Assembly: GCF_000203795.2 (NCBI RefSeq)
Contig: NW_006281105.1
Coordinates: forward strand, 1-64,000
DNA: 64,000 nt
From: Batrachochytrium dendrobatidis JAM81
Taxonomy: Eukaryota > Chytridiomycota > Chytridiomycetes > Rhizophydiales
Direction of reading: 5' to 3'
The notes beneath the pieces are model-generated. The model was not told where the DNA came from. It did no database searches and saw only the letters and a program-made list of their open reading frames with translations. The translations under genes were made by a program, and so were the position numbers. This document shows, in pieces, positions 45,399 to 58,030 of this stretch (its first letter is position 1; the number at the start of each line of letters is the position of its first letter).

Positions 45399-46949
45399 TA
45401 TGCTATACTGTTTGAAATGTGTTAATCGGCGCCAATGTATCAATTTCAGTGCCTGTATAGTTTTCAAAATGGGACTGCTTGCATGTTTTATACTCGACAA
45501 GGAGTAACAGTGGAGTTTGTTGTCAAAGCATTGTCCATATGGATAAACTATTTTAGTAATTACACGAAAGCTTTGTGGGTCACAAGCTATATGAAAGGTT
45601 ACAACACGCCTCACAATTGAACCGGACTGTGTCGTCCCATCTATTTATCCCAAATTTAGTAATCGAGTCTACACAGACTTGTATTTGACCAAAGGGCGGC
45701 TACCATTTACTGACTCCTGTACACTAACGGCCAACTCCAAGACCTGACTAATATACCATTCTTAGTCAACATATGCTTTTTGTGTCTTGAAACATTGACA
45801 TTCGACAACCAGAGCATATGGGATAAACTGATTGATTTTGGTGTGATGTTGTAAAGGGATTTTCCCCCCTAAACTCAAGATTGGCTGCTTGCTACTAAAC
45901 CACATCAGATCACAGGGATTGCTGAAAATAACATGGTCAGGATTAGGGTTGAATGAGTATGTCCTGATGTGATCCTATTGGTCATATAGGACATCACTCG
46001 AGCTTCGACAAGTAAAGTTGCATCAGATTGAATTGCATATTCGCCATGCATGATTTTATAGTTATACAAAGTCATTGTCTTGCCAATCAGTTTGCTTTGC
46101 ATGTGCCAAACTTGGTGTGGTAGGTATGCTACTATATAGTACTAGTATCAAAATCAATTGATAAGCATAATGGAGCAGGTTGGTTCAGGAAACGGTGTCT
46201 GATGGCTGTAGACTGGCAATGCTATCCAGAATCCATTTTCAACAGACTCCAAAACAATGTTTCGACTTTACAGCATCAATGAAACAATGGAATGCCAAAT
46301 GGAGTATCAAATGGAGACCAAATGGAGACCAAAATAGATGAACTAGCCCAACAATCGGAATGAGATATGATGTAATACATGCAATAAATATACACATGGC
46401 TTGTAGCACAGGATCAGTGACTGATATACCGATAATTGCATTCATTTCACATGTATTGAGCAAGTGGGGTAAAACAAATATGAATGGAGTGTATGAATCG
46501 TTCAAAACACATTTGGTTTATAAGTGCACCTGCAATCGCAATCAAGCATTTGGAGTCAAAAGTATTCAAAACAATATGCTAGATACTGCAGTTCAATTAC
46601 CAGCAGTGTTCACTTTACAAATCCAACTCTATAATATATCATCAGACAACAGCCAGTAATATTTGCTACGTCATCAACTCGATACATGTCGAGTATCCTG
46701 ATTTAATCTTGTCACAGGATTAGCATACATGTCTTGGATTCACTACACTTGAACAAACCATTTCAATATTATCCAACACACTAGACTATTGACTGTCATT
46801 CAAAAAACCATATAAATCCTTGTATTTTTGTTTATTAAGATTTGTAAAGGATGAACTTGAATTACCATCAAGATAGCATCTATTTAAGCAACACACAATA
46901 TGCATTTGAAAGAGTTGAACCAATCATGTCAAACTGTTTTAGCAATGGA
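45399..46949. other. Intergenic region
   Basis: No recognised gene. A plus-strand frame of 99 codons at 46360-46659 has no known domain and no signal peptide; I do not call it. Confidence 0.4.
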
Positions 46950-48719
46950 TCAGGGCTCAAATAAAGCATTTGAATCTCGGATTTTGGGGAAACGACCTTC
47001 AACAGCTGGCGTGATGGTTCCACGACGCTCAATGCACATTGCCAATGAATCTGCAATCAACTCGTCAGACTTGTAAGCAATAGGCGGTATCATGTTATCA
47101 CCTCCGTCTGCAATATAATCCAGAGTGTAGAAATTGTACAAGGTCTCCATCTCCAAAGGTTTACCGCCTACAAGAACTTTGGTGATTTTGCTACCAATAG
47201 GTTTCTTGGAGTCAAAATCAAACGTCAAGCCAGAATACTGAGGGACAGTAATAAAACTTTTTTTCAAAGTGGGATTGTACATGGCTGCAGAGTTTTCAAG
47301 AAGTTCCATGATTTGCTTGCCCGAGTATTTAAAATTTACGACAGCATTATCAAACGGTGCAATGGTCATGATATCGGCATGGGACACTGGTCCCTTGAGA
47401 ATAGATGCTCGGATTGTACCAGAGTTCACCATGGCGATTTGAGCACCTTCCTCTTTATGATTTTCAATCATACAATCAGTCACTAGATTTCCAAATGCAC
47501 ACTCACCAGTAATGCAGTCTTCAACAAGGAAATCTCCCAAAGATTTGCCAAGAGTTTTTTCAGAAAGACTCGAAAAAGATTCACGAAGCTTATCTACTTT
47601 GGCTTGGTATTCGGGATTGGGCGTAAACTGTTGATCAAGAAGTATGGGATCGCCTTTAGGTGGTTTCATGTTGTCAAACAAATCCCATTCAAGTTCGAGA
47701 TATCCAAGATAGTCGCCAAAACGGTGAGCCTGGACCACATAGGTATCCTTTCCTTCAAGATTCTTTACCACAGTTGGATACAGACCCTCGACATTAGGAA
47801 GCGATGTGTCTTTTAAAAGAAGAGAGTGCGAGTGTCCACCAACAATGAGCTGGACTCCCTTGGTATTTTGGGCAAGATACTGGTCCTGGTGATATCCATT
47901 GTGAGAAACACAAATGATACGCTTAATGCCCTGGCTGTGCAGTTCGTCGACATATTTCTGGACTGGCGCAACAGGATCGTAAAACTTGACATCCCTTCCT
48001 CCAGTGGTAATCTCTGCAGTTGTCTTGGTAATGTATCCAATAATGGCAAGAGAGTACTTTTCCAAGTAGATATACGGTACGACACCAGCATCTTTAAGCC
48101 TTGGCGCTGTCGTAAACTCAATATTGGATGAAAGAGCTGGGAAATTGAGTGATTTGATAAAGTCGGCTAGATAACCGACACCACGATCAAACTCGTGGTT
48201 TCCTAAAGACATGGCATCATATTTCAGATCATTCATGAATTCAGCAGATGGCTTTCCACCAAATGTATTGAAAAACATGGTGCCTTGGAATTGATCGCCT
48301 GCATCCAGCATCAAAACGTCCTTGGTATTTTTTCGAATCTGGTCAACAGCTGTTTTGATACGAGCTATACCACCATAGCAAGTGTTTGCGTCAATTTCTG
48401 CCTGAGAGCAGTCCACACCGCCAACATTAAACTGGTCAAAATGAGCGTGTATATCTAAAACAGTGGCATGATAAAATCAGTACAGGATTTCGTGAATTGT
48501 CATCAATAGCTTAATATTCAAATCATATTGTCTACAAACTATGGCTTGATGAAACGTAGTTTAGCAATCCATTTATTTCAACTCACCATTTGTATGAACA
48601 AGTGTAATTTTGTTGGGTGCGAATCCGTTTGGACGAATTGAAGTTCCAGCCTTTGTTGGGACAGCAACAGTATAGCTAACAGCAAGAGCAAATATGACTG
48701 AGAATAGTGGAGACTTCAT
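46950..48719 (-). CDS. Secreted 5'-nucleotidase (UshA/NT5E family)
   Basis: Hydrolyses nucleoside 5'-phosphates outside the cell. Two exons, 48587-48719 and 46950-48454 (132-base intron, GTGAGT...TTTTAG), encode 545 residues; the joint restores the HTNDIHAHFD metal-binding motif. The signal peptide is MKSPLFSVIFALAVSYTVAV. The metallophosphatase domain shows LDAGDQFQGT, GNHEFDRG, SHNGYHQD and GGHSHSLL, all metal ligands present. The C-terminal substrate domain shows ECAFGNLVTD, MVNSGTIRA, APFDNAVVNFKYSG and LDYIADGGDNM. Length is normal for the family. The C-terminus is not hydrophobic, so a GPI anchor is unlikely and the enzyme is probably released. Roles in phosphate/purine salvage or, in a pathogen, adenosine production are family knowledge plus inference. 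Confidence 0.93.
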
Positions 48720-50798
48720 GATTGTGATTTAGATGATGGTCGTTCGATATTATGAAATTTGCCAATTATATAGGAAATTCAGCGCATGCTTTCGCAAGTA
48801 AACACATGGGTTTTCCAGCCCTGATTTCAAAACTGTAGCTAAAAGTGGATGATCAGCAGACTTTTTGTATGAAATGCTGTGCCAAATACATACATGACTG
48901 CTAAACTCCCTTTTTATCCCCATTGCCACTAGCTGTAACTAAATTTAGGGAGTATCTGGATAGAATCTATAATTAGAAAAGCTGTCTTGCTCGAGCCACT
49001 AAAGTCATATTTATGTAAAGTGTATCATCTTTCTGTATTTCGCAGTGATTGGCTCTATTTTGCCACGAAATAGGCATTAGTTGCATACTCGTTTCATTCT
49101 CCTGATAAAAATTGAGTGTGTTGCTTCTCAACTCTTATCCAAAACTCACCGTCCATCATATGATGCACACAATCAAATTATAGTTTTAAACCTCCCTTTT
49201 GTCTCTTTTAACATAGTCATGCATTGTACAATTACCAAGCTTAAACGCAGATTCATGCATTACAATCCAGATTTATCCATTGCAATACAAGTCCTGTGTT
49301 TGATTACTCTCAGTGTCCTGCACACACTCATTGTTGTATTCTGAATTTCAGATACGTTTGGATTCGAGTTCAGTAATGATTGTAAGTTTGGTTTGTAAGA
49401 AAGAAGGATTGGAGATTGAACAAGTGGGATTGACTGAAGCTGTGATGTGAGCATTTGTTGAGTTGCTCCACATAGAAATGAGTACAATGGAAACCAGTAA
49501 ACTCTAGTGAGTTCAAAGGCAGTGCTGTTTAGCACATTTAGTGGAATTTGAAACGAGTATACCATGAGACTGATTGTTTACTATGTACCGACTCCTTATT
49601 CAATGCTCCAGTCGACATGAATATGGCTGTAAGCCTGAATTACAGCTGAAAACAAGAGATGAAATGCTTGGATGACCGTATAAGGGTGATTTGTAAATGG
49701 AATTAAATCTCGACAAGTCTCGCATTTACTGCTACTATTAGCATAACCTCAAGCATACTATTGGCTAGCGTATATACCTTGATGCCAAAAAAGTGAACCA
49801 ATTGCTGTTATGAAAATGCAGCCAATACAAATGCTTATTCCTGAATAATTATTGGTCATTTATTCGTGTAGCTACTAAAGGGCCACTATTGCAAGCAAAA
49901 ATGCACCTGCTGCTGTTGGGCTCTCAATCAGGGCTGCAACACGCCTTCATCTCCAGCAACCTGTGTTAGATCTACACGAATTTCTAAAACCCAATGTTTC
50001 GGCCGACTTCAATTTCAAATGCATACCAATAATATGGCTAAACTACTCATCAACTAGTCCATTACTGTCAAGTCTATAGCTGTCATGTTATGGCTTGACG
50101 TAAACATGCAGTTCTGGGTTCCTAAAACCTCGTAACAGCACAAAACCGATCACGAAACCTGCATAAGATATTTACTAGACATGATCACTTTTCAAACTCA
50201 AGCATGCCAATCACCAGTTGGCTTCAAGATTGAATGCTTTCAGTTTTGCGTGCATAGTATTTTTAAAGATTAAAGATGTGTTTGCTCAAACTTGAGCTGT
50301 CGTTTCAAATGTGGAAAGATGTACCAAAACCCCAAAACAATTTACTCCTGGTGCTCAGATAGATCAAATGTGAATTTCTCAGTGATATCATTCTATTAAC
50401 CCAATTGACCAATAAATAGTGCATTTCATTTCAAACCCACGATATCGCCATCAATCTCATTTAATGTCATATGACAATCTTATTTCCATTTCAACATCCA
50501 TGACCTTGTACCATACCAAAATGAAAGGATGGCATACTCGATGTTTCAAACCACCGATTTTAAAATGCTGAATTCAAAACCTGGTGTGCCCATTACTTGC
50601 TTGACAATGATATCAGGACTAAGCATAGATCTGAACAAACTGTGGATGTCTCGTTCTGGACTGCGGTGTTTCCTATGAATTGAATTTGCTGAGTCGGTTT
50701 GATGTGTGTGGTGTAAGTAGTATGTATAAACTCGTTGATATCATGAACTATAACCAATATACATCACATGTATACAGTGGTAAACACCAACGTATGGT
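48720..50798. other. Intergenic region with dispersed repeat fragments
   Basis: 49140-49390 is a diverged copy of the dispersed segment seen at 35760-36070 (ATCATATGATGCACACAATC, GTTGTATTCTGAATTTCAGA). 49560-49640 (GAGACTGATTGTTTACTATG) resembles DNA at 21505 and inside the insertion at 54808-55228. No gene is supportable in this 2-kb stretch. Confidence 0.45.
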
Positions 50799-51978
50799 GT
50801 ATGCAGTGATCGTATACTGGTCGATTGGTGCAATATGATCACACATGCTAATGGAATGTGATAATCATGGTATTTGCAGCAGTATACCATATTCCATCTG
50901 TTGATATCGCGCATCCAGTGTCGATACAATATATCAACTCATTCGATATGTTGGTATCGATCGTTGCAGTCGTCGAGTGCCGTCATTGGCCATGCATTAC
51001 CAGTTGTGTGTGTTTGACATTGACCATCATGACATGTATTCAAATGCAACATATCAACATACACCGTGACATGTGTAATTGATTATAACTGGTGTAGATT
51101 ACAATCAATTGTGCACGATAGTTTGATATCGATCGCAGTTGTTGATCGATACTCGGACTACCCGAGTTTGTATTCCTGGTTGTATTCACGACTGGATGTT
51201 TGATTGGATACTTGACATGACTGGTCATATATGGTTTGCACAACAGTCTGGATTGTACAATGATCACTGTCCAGATGCACATGTCAAGTGCGTGTATAAC
51301 CAGATTGACGATATTGGCCAGTTGACACATGCTGATCAACTCAACTGGTGTGCATTGTATGTATTGTATGCATATACATGTATAGCTTGATCACTCGGAT
51401 ATACATACTCGACATATATACTGACACGACAATCAGGTCGACAACCACCATCACAATCAGGTTGTATGTGGACAGCGTTGTAATGTCGAGTGACTGGATC
51501 CAATTGCAGTGTATACGAGTCATACAACGAGCTATTCAAGTGATACAATGCAATGAATGCATCAAACCAAAATACGAGTCAACCATGACATATGATCATG
51601 ATGTGTGGTTGATACAGCTATATAGTGACAATCGATATTGATATAGTAACACACAACATGCAATGCCAACACAACTGCTGTAAATCACCAATCATCAATG
51701 TGACATTGTGGCTGCAACATGGACTGTATTGTATTGATTCAGTTGATTGACTTGGCTGATTGATTGAATGGATAATGTGCAGTGATGACAGATCGTATCA
51801 AGCTTAATCAAAATCATCACTAAACCGCGACATGTTTGAACCAAGTCAATCACTTGCCAATTGAAAAACATCGAGTACCAGCACATATTGATGACCGCCA
51901 TATTGACCAGCTATATGAAATGGCTGTAATTCAATTATTACATGGTTAGCCGTTTTACTTGACATGTGCACATTTGCC

Positions 51979-52014
51979 TATATAACGCTGACCCTTTTTA
52001 GGGTGTAAAAGGGT
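51979..52014 (+). promoter_or_regulatory. TATA box and ACCCT-AGGGT element, U1
   Basis: TATATAA at 51979-51985 is followed after five bases by ACCCTTTTTAGGGT (51991-52004) and then AAAAGGGT. The element is a perfect ACCCT/AGGGT inverted repeat with a four-base spacer, about 270 bases before the start codon. U2 (54672-54685) and U3 (57751-57764) are the same. Confidence 0.5.
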
Positions 52015-52216
52015 GGAAAGTTGTACGATCAACCATACGATATTTGAATGCATAGTCAAACAACGGCAGTCAAAGTTGCGGTTGTCGTTCAAGGGATTAT
52101 CCCTTCAAAGCTTAAATTTTAACAGCAAATCAACCCTGGCCCTGACAACAACACAGTTCCTTAGGAAGGTCCCTCGATATGCTTTTAATACTATACATGC
52201 AATAAAAAATATAAAT

Positions 52217-52258
52217 ATGACCCAAAACTTGCTCATCAGACGTTATACAACTGCTTAA
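52217..52258 (+). promoter_or_regulatory. Upstream ORF of 13 codons, U1
   Basis: ATG...TAA (MTQNLLIRRYTTA) ending 12 bases before the main start. It is preserved in U3 (57977-58018). In U2 a one-base deletion makes it run into the main ATG. It may be a translational control, or the 5' leader may be shorter than assumed. Confidence 0.4.
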
Positions 52259-52270
52259 CCAAACAACAAA

Positions 52271-52903
52271 ATGAGGCTCTTAGTCGCCATATTAACGTCA
52301 ATCCTGCTTGCCTGCTCGGTCATTGCAGCTCCACCCGATGGATCCCGTAGGTTGATCCCCTATCGTATTGATGTAATCACAGGAAATCCTGGGTATGTTA
52401 TTAAGCGATACGCTATAGCAAGACAAAACCACATGCAATCAAAGAAAGCAGTTGAGTTGGCAGTAGCCACATACGAGGATCAAAAGGCGCTTATCACTAC
52501 TCTGGAAGAATCTGGATATAAGCCAGAATATCTTAAATACGAACGTATTCTTCTCACGAAGCTTGAATTCCAAGTTATCAAGTACAAGAAAAAGCTTAGA
52601 TGGATATCTAATAACCTGAGGAAAAAGGCAGGGGAGCTTGTGGAATACTTTTATGGAAACCAGAAACCCGAATCGATTGGCTATCGCATAAAATGTCTCC
52701 AGGCAACTCCTATAATTCGGGATTACATTCGCGACTTCTATAAAGGTCCACTGGAAGCACCAAAAATAACCTCTGATGGTGGATCACAACAGCAAGGTCC
52801 TAGCCAATCCCATGGAGGAGGTAGAGGAAGAGGCGGTAGAGGAAGAGGTGGTAGAGGAAGATCCCGCTCCCGCTCTCGATCTCGCTCTCCCAGAAGATCA
52901 TAA
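52271..52903 (+). CDS. Secreted RGG/RS-tailed protein 1, 210 aa
   Basis: Unknown family. The signal peptide is MRLLVAILTSILLACSVIAA, with likely cleavage before PPDGS. Residues 40-160 form a basic helical domain (YAIARQNHMQSKKAVELAVA ... KYKKKLRWISNN ... YRIKCLQATPIIRDYIRDFY). A Gln/Ser/Gly linker leads to an RGG box (GGGRGRGGRGRGGRGR, residues 182-197) and an RS-dipeptide run (SRSRSRSRSPRRS, 198-210). RGG boxes and RS domains bind RNA and are hallmarks of nuclear splicing and RNP proteins, and are unusual behind a signal peptide. No intron; single exon with a TATA-containing promoter. A host- or nucleus-directed effector is the tempting inference; a secreted nucleic-acid-binding protein is the conservative one. 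Confidence 0.82.
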   Translation: MRLLVAILTSILLACSVIAAPPDGSRRLIPYRIDVITGNPGYVIKRYAIARQNHMQSKKAVELAVATYEDQKALITTLEESGYKPEYLKYERILLTKLEFQVIKYKKKLRWISNNLRKKAGELVEYFYGNQKPESIGYRIKCLQATPIIRDYIRDFYKGPLEAPKITSDGGSQQQGPSQSHGGGRGRGGRGRGGRGRSRSRSRSRSPRRS

Positions 52904-54807
52904 GATCCACGTGGGCTCTTACAAACACAACCTCGATTACGCTTGATCATTTAAGCATAACGATTCAGTTGGCTTGAATGCTAATCTAAACTGATTTGAC
53001 TATCATTCTAAAACTACATTTGATTATGACTGCAATAAAATATAACTGCCATTTGATATTTGATATTGGATTTACATGCATTATATCTGATCATTGTACA
53101 CTGTCTTGGTTGACATGATATCATATTGTACATTGACACTTGTATTTCCAATACAATACAATACAGTTGATTGTATATTGCATAGTTGTACACATTGATA
53201 ATGCTGACATGCATGTGTGTATTGTGTCGATATGATATTGTTTGACATGTCGTATTGGCATATACAATACCAATACCAACAATAGTCATGTGTGTTGATA
53301 TCTGATCTGATCAATTTGACTCGTTTGACTCGCTGATTGTGGTATCAAAATGGTTGCATCAATAGCCTGACTGATCACACACATCAGTCGCAGTGTCAAC
53401 TCTGTCGTGTGTCAAGTATCACATGTTGAATATACAATACCAACAATATGGTCATTATGCACATGTTGATGTATGCAGTGATCGTATACTGGTCGATTGG
53501 TGCAATATGATCACACATGCTAATGGAATGTGATAATCATGGTATTTGCAGCAGTATACCATATTCCATCTGTTGATATCGCGTATCTGGTGTCGATACA
53601 ATATATCAACTCATTCGATATGTTGGTATCGATCGTTGCAGTCGTCGAGTGCCGTCATTGGCCATGCATTACCAGTTGTATGTGTTTGATATTGACCATC
53701 ATGCCATGTATTCAAATGCAACATATCAACATGCATTGTGGTATATGTGACATGTGTAATTGATTATAACTGGTGTAGATTACAATCAATTGTGCACGAT
53801 AGTTTGATATCGATCGCAGTTGTTGATCGATACTCGGACTACCCGAGTTTGTATTCCTGGTTGTATTCACGACTGGATGTTTGATTGGATACTTGACATG
53901 ACTGGTCATATATGGTTTGCACAACAATCTGGATTGTACAATGATCACTGTCCAGATGCACATGTCAAGTGCGTGTATAACCAGATTGACGATATTGGCC
54001 AGTTGACACATGCTGATCAACTCAACTGGTGTGCATTGTATGTATTGTATGCATATACATGTATAGCTTGATCACTCGGATATACATACTCGACATATAT
54101 ACTGACACGACAATCAGGTCGACAACCACCATCACAATCAGGTTGTATGTGGACAGCGTTGTAATGTCGAGTGACTGGATCCAATTGCAGTGTATACGAG
54201 TCATACAACGAGCTATTCAAGTGATACAATGCAATGAATGCATCAAACCAAAATACGAGTCAACCATGACATATGATCATGATGTGTGGTTGATACAGCT
54301 ATATAGTGACAATCGATATTGATATAGTAACACACAACATGCAATGCCAACACAACTGCTGTAAATCACCAATCATCAATGTGACATTGTGGCTGCAACA
54401 TGGACTGTATTGTATTGATTCAGTTGATTGACTTGGCTGATTGATTGAATGGATAATGTGCAGTGATGACAGATCGTATCAAGCTTAATCAAAATCATCA
54501 CTAAACCGCGACATGTTTGAACCAAGTCAATCACTTGCCAATTGAAAAACATCGAGTACCAGCACATATTGATGACCGCCATATTGACCAGCTATATGAA
54601 ATGGCTGTAATTCAATTATTACATGGTTAGCCGTTTTACTTGACATGTGCACATTTGCCTATATAACGCTGACCCTTTTTAGGGTGTAAAAGGGTGGAAA
54701 GTTGTACGATCAACCATACGATATTTGAATGCATAGTCAAACAACGGCAGTCAAAGTTGCGGTTGTCGTTCAAGGGATTATCCCTTCAAAGCTTAAATTT
54801 TAACAGC

Positions 54808-55228
54808 CGTATTCACGTAAAATGAAGCACTTTTTATTTCAATTGTCTTGGAATAAACAATCGTTACATATTTGTTATTGGAAATTGATTGCTTTTTATC
54901 AAAGCTTTATCGTAGCCTAATAGCCAGATACATTTGCGCTTTACCTCAAAAAGCAGATTGCACAACATCGGTGATTGGCATGAAAATAACAGTTACATTC
55001 CCGAGGTTGGGTTGGAGGTTGAGAAGATGTGGAATGTATTGGAGCAATAATGTAAACATTCGCTCTGTATTTTTGTAAAAGAGCACAAGGATCAGTCAAT
55101 CCGTCGAGTTCAAAAAGTATTGTATTGCTTAAAGATTAGCCCAATCATGTCATGAAGCGGACTGCTTATCATGTATTTAGGAGCCCTTATTTAATGTTTT
55201 ATTTTGCCTAAATACGGCTAATAGCAAC
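54808..55228. repeat. Insertion specific to unit U2
   Basis: Identity with U1/U3 stops after TTAACAGC (54800-54807) and returns near AACCAACCTTGAC (about 55230). The inserted DNA starts CGTATTCACGTAAAATGAAGC, reverse-complement-like to GTTTCATTTTATGTGAATAC at 44822. Near 55145-55225 it resembles the segment at 49560-49640, so it derives from a dispersed element. It separates the TATA/ACCCT element from the gene. Confidence 0.65.
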
Positions 55229-55315
55229 AAACCAACCTTGACTCTATCGATATATTTTTTTAGAAATGTCACTCGACATGCTTTTAATATTGTACATGCA
55301 ATAAAAAATATAAAT

Positions 55316-55372
55316 ATGACCCAAAACTTGCTCATCAGACGTTATACAACTGCTTACCAAACAACAAAATGA
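55316..55372 (+). promoter_or_regulatory. Upstream ORF overlapping the start codon, U2
   Basis: Same uORF as in U1, but one A is missing (GCTTACC instead of GCTTAACC). The uORF extends to a TGA that overlaps the main start as ATGA (55369-55372). Such overlap usually changes re-initiation behaviour. Confidence 0.4.
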
Positions 55373-56031
55373 GGTTCTTAGTCGCCATATTAACGTCAAT
55401 CCTGCTTTCCCGCTCGGTCATTGCAGCTCCTCCCGATGGATCTCAAAGTTCTCGTGCTATAGTTCCACTTATGATTACTTCACTTGATAGAGACAGTGCA
55501 CATGCTACTAAAAAATACGCTCTAGCAAGAAAATATCATATGCAAGCAAAGAAAGCATTCGAGATGGCATTAGCCGCATACGATGCTCAAAAGGCGCTTA
55601 TCACTACTCTGCAGGCATCTGGATATCAGCAATACCATCTTAGAAACGAACATTACATTCTCTTGAAGCTTGGATATCAGGTTAACAAGTACAAGACTGA
55701 TAATCAAAAATCGTCTTCGGCACTGAGATGGAAAGCAAAGGAGTTTGTGGATTACTTTTTCAAGGGAAGACAAAATTCCGACTCGATTGGTCATAACATG
55801 AAACGACTTCAGGCAACATATGCCATTCGGCAATACATCCGCCAATTTTATGATGGTCCACTGGAAGCACAGGCAGAATCTGGTCCTGGATTTAGTGGAC
55901 CCAATAGATCGTCACAACAACAGCAAGGTCCTAGCCAATCCCATGGAGGAGGTGGTAGAGGAAGATCCCGCTCCCGCTCTCGATCTCGATCTCGCTCCCC
56001 CAGAAGATTGTATAAACCCAATTACGCTTGA
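55369..56031 (+). CDS. Secreted RGG/RS-tailed protein 2, 220 aa
   Basis: Paralogue of the U1 gene with the signal peptide MRFLVAILTSILLSRSVIAA. The helical core keeps YALARKYHMQAKKAFEMALA and MKRLQATYAIRQYIRQFYDG but is clearly diverged. The RGG part is short (HGGGGRGR) and the RS run longer (SRSRSRSRSRSPRRL), followed by a unique YKPNYA end. The cysteine in the core of copies 1 and 3 (KCLQ) is arginine here. Most diverged of the three, and the one with the altered leader and uORF. Confidence 0.82.
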   Translation: MRFLVAILTSILLSRSVIAAPPDGSQSSRAIVPLMITSLDRDSAHATKKYALARKYHMQAKKAFEMALAAYDAQKALITTLQASGYQQYHLRNEHYILLKLGYQVNKYKTDNQKSSSALRWKAKEFVDYFFKGRQNSDSIGHNMKRLQATYAIRQYIRQFYDGPLEAQAESGPGFSGPNRSSQQQQGPSQSHGGGGRGRSRSRSRSRSRSPRRLYKPNYA

Positions 56032-57976
56032 TCATCTGAGCATAACGATTCAGTTGGCTTGAATGCTAATCTAAACTGACTCGACTATCATTCTAAAACT
56101 ACATTTGATTATGACTGCAATAAAATATAACTGCCATTTGATATTTGATATTGGATTTACATGCATTATATCTGATTATTGTACACGGTCTTGGTTGGCA
56201 TGATATCATATTGTACATTGACACTTGTATTTCCAATACAATACAGTTGATTGTATATTGCATAGTTGTACACATTGATGATGCTGACATGCATGTGTGT
56301 ATTGTGTCGATATGATATTGCTCAACATGTCGTATTGGCACATGCAACACCAATATCAATAATAGTCATGTGTGTTGATATCTGATCTGATCAATTTGAC
56401 TGGTTTGACTCGCTGATTGTGGTATCAAAATGGTTGCATCAATAGCCTGACTGATCACACACATCAGTCGCAGTGTCAACTCTGTCGTGTGTCAAGTATC
56501 ACATGTTGAATATACAATACCAACAATATGGTCATTATGCACATGTTGATGTATGCAGTGATCGTATACTGGTCGATTGGTGTAGTGTGATCACACATAC
56601 TAATGGAGTGATAATCATATACTTGCACCAATATACCATATTCCATCTGTTGATATCGCGCATCCAATGTCGATACAATATATCAACTCACTCGATATGT
56701 TGGTATCGATCGTTGCAGTCGTCGAGTGCCGTCATTGGCCATGCATTACCAGTTGTATGTGTTTGATATTGACCATCATGCCATGTATTCAAATGCAACA
56801 TATCAACATGCATTGTGGTATATGTGACATGTGTAATTGATTATAACTGGTGTGGACTGCAATCGATTGTGCATGGTAGTTTGATATCGTTTGCAGTTGT
56901 TGATCGATACTCGGACTACCCGAGTTTGTATTTCTGGTTGTATTCATGGCTGGATGTTTGATTGGATACTTGACATGACTGGTCATATATGGTTTGCACA
57001 ACAGTCTGGATTGTACAATGATCACTGTCCAGATATACATGTCAAGTGCGTGTACAACCAGATTGACGATATTGGCCAGTTGAGACATGCTGATCAACTC
57101 AACTGGTGTGCATTGTATGTATTGTATGCATATACATGTATGGCTTGATCACTCGGATATACATACTCGACATATATACTGACACGACAATCAGATCGAC
57201 AATCATCATCACAATCAGGTTGTATGTGGACAGCGTTGTGATGTCGAGTGACTGGATCCAATTGCAGTGTATATACAATTCATATAACGAGCTATTCAAG
57301 TGATACAATGCAATGAGTGCATCAATCCAGAATACGAGTCAACCATGACATATGATCATAATGTGTGGTTGATACAGCTATATAGTGACAATCGATGTTG
57401 ATACAGTAACACACAACATGCAATGCCAACACAACTGCTGCAAGTCACCAATCATCAATGTGACATTGTGGCTGCAACATGGACTGTATTGTATTGATCC
57501 AGTTGATTGACTTGGTTGATTGATTGAATGGATAATGTGCAGTGATGACAGATCGTACCAAGCTTAATCAAAATCATCACTAAACCGCGACATGTTTGAA
57601 CCAAGTCAATCACTTGCCAATTGAAAAACATCGAGTACCAGCACATATTGATGACCGCCATATTGACCAGCTATATGAAATGGCTGTAATTCAATTATTA
57701 CATGGTTAGCCGTTTTACTTGACATGTGCACATTTGCCTATATAACGCTGACCCTTTTTAGGGTGTAAAAGGGTGGAAAGTTGTACGATCAACCATACGA
57801 TATTTGAATGCATAGTCAAACAACGGTAGTCAAAGTTGCGGTTGTCGTTCAAGGGATTATCCCTTCAAAGCTTAAACTTTAACAGCAAATCAACCCTGGC
57901 CCTGACAACAACACAGTTCCTTAGGAAGGTCCCTCGATATGCTTTTAATACTATACATGCAATAAAAAATACAAAT

Positions 57977-58018
57977 ATGACCCAAAACTTGCTCATCAGA
58001 CGTTATACAACTGCTTAA
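57977..58018 (+). promoter_or_regulatory. Upstream ORF of 13 codons, U3
   Basis: Identical peptide and spacing to the U1 uORF, ending 12 bases before the start at 58031. Confidence 0.4.
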
Positions 58019-58030
58019 CCAAACAACAAA

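Larger units (their letters stand above)
50799..53470. repeat. Tandem unit U1 (2,672 bp)
   Basis: First of three head-to-tail units, each opening with GTATGCAGTGATCGTATACT and carrying one secreted RGG/RS gene plus about 1.5 kb of 5' and 0.55 kb of 3' DNA. Long stretches are identical to U2 and U3, so amplification is recent, probably by unequal crossing-over. Confidence 0.93.
53471..56550. repeat. Tandem unit U2 (3,080 bp)
   Basis: Second unit. It differs from U1/U3 by a ~420-bp insertion/replacement between promoter and leader (54808 to about 55228) and by the most diverged gene copy; flanks remain nearly identical. Confidence 0.93.

Noticed and set aside
46360..46659. 99-codon plus-strand frame
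   Set aside because: No domain, signal peptide or repeat partner; could be chance in AT-rich DNA.
51139..51390. 83-codon frame identical in U1 and U2 (and near-identical in U3)
   Set aside because: Its conservation is explained by the recent tandem duplication of the whole unit. It has no domain, signal peptide or coding bias, and frames on the opposite strand are equally conserved.
52013..52258. 81-codon frame covering the leader of the U1 secreted gene
   Set aside because: It overlaps the promoter/leader, is shortened in U3 and destroyed in U2. Only its last 14 codons, the short uORF, keep a sensible position.
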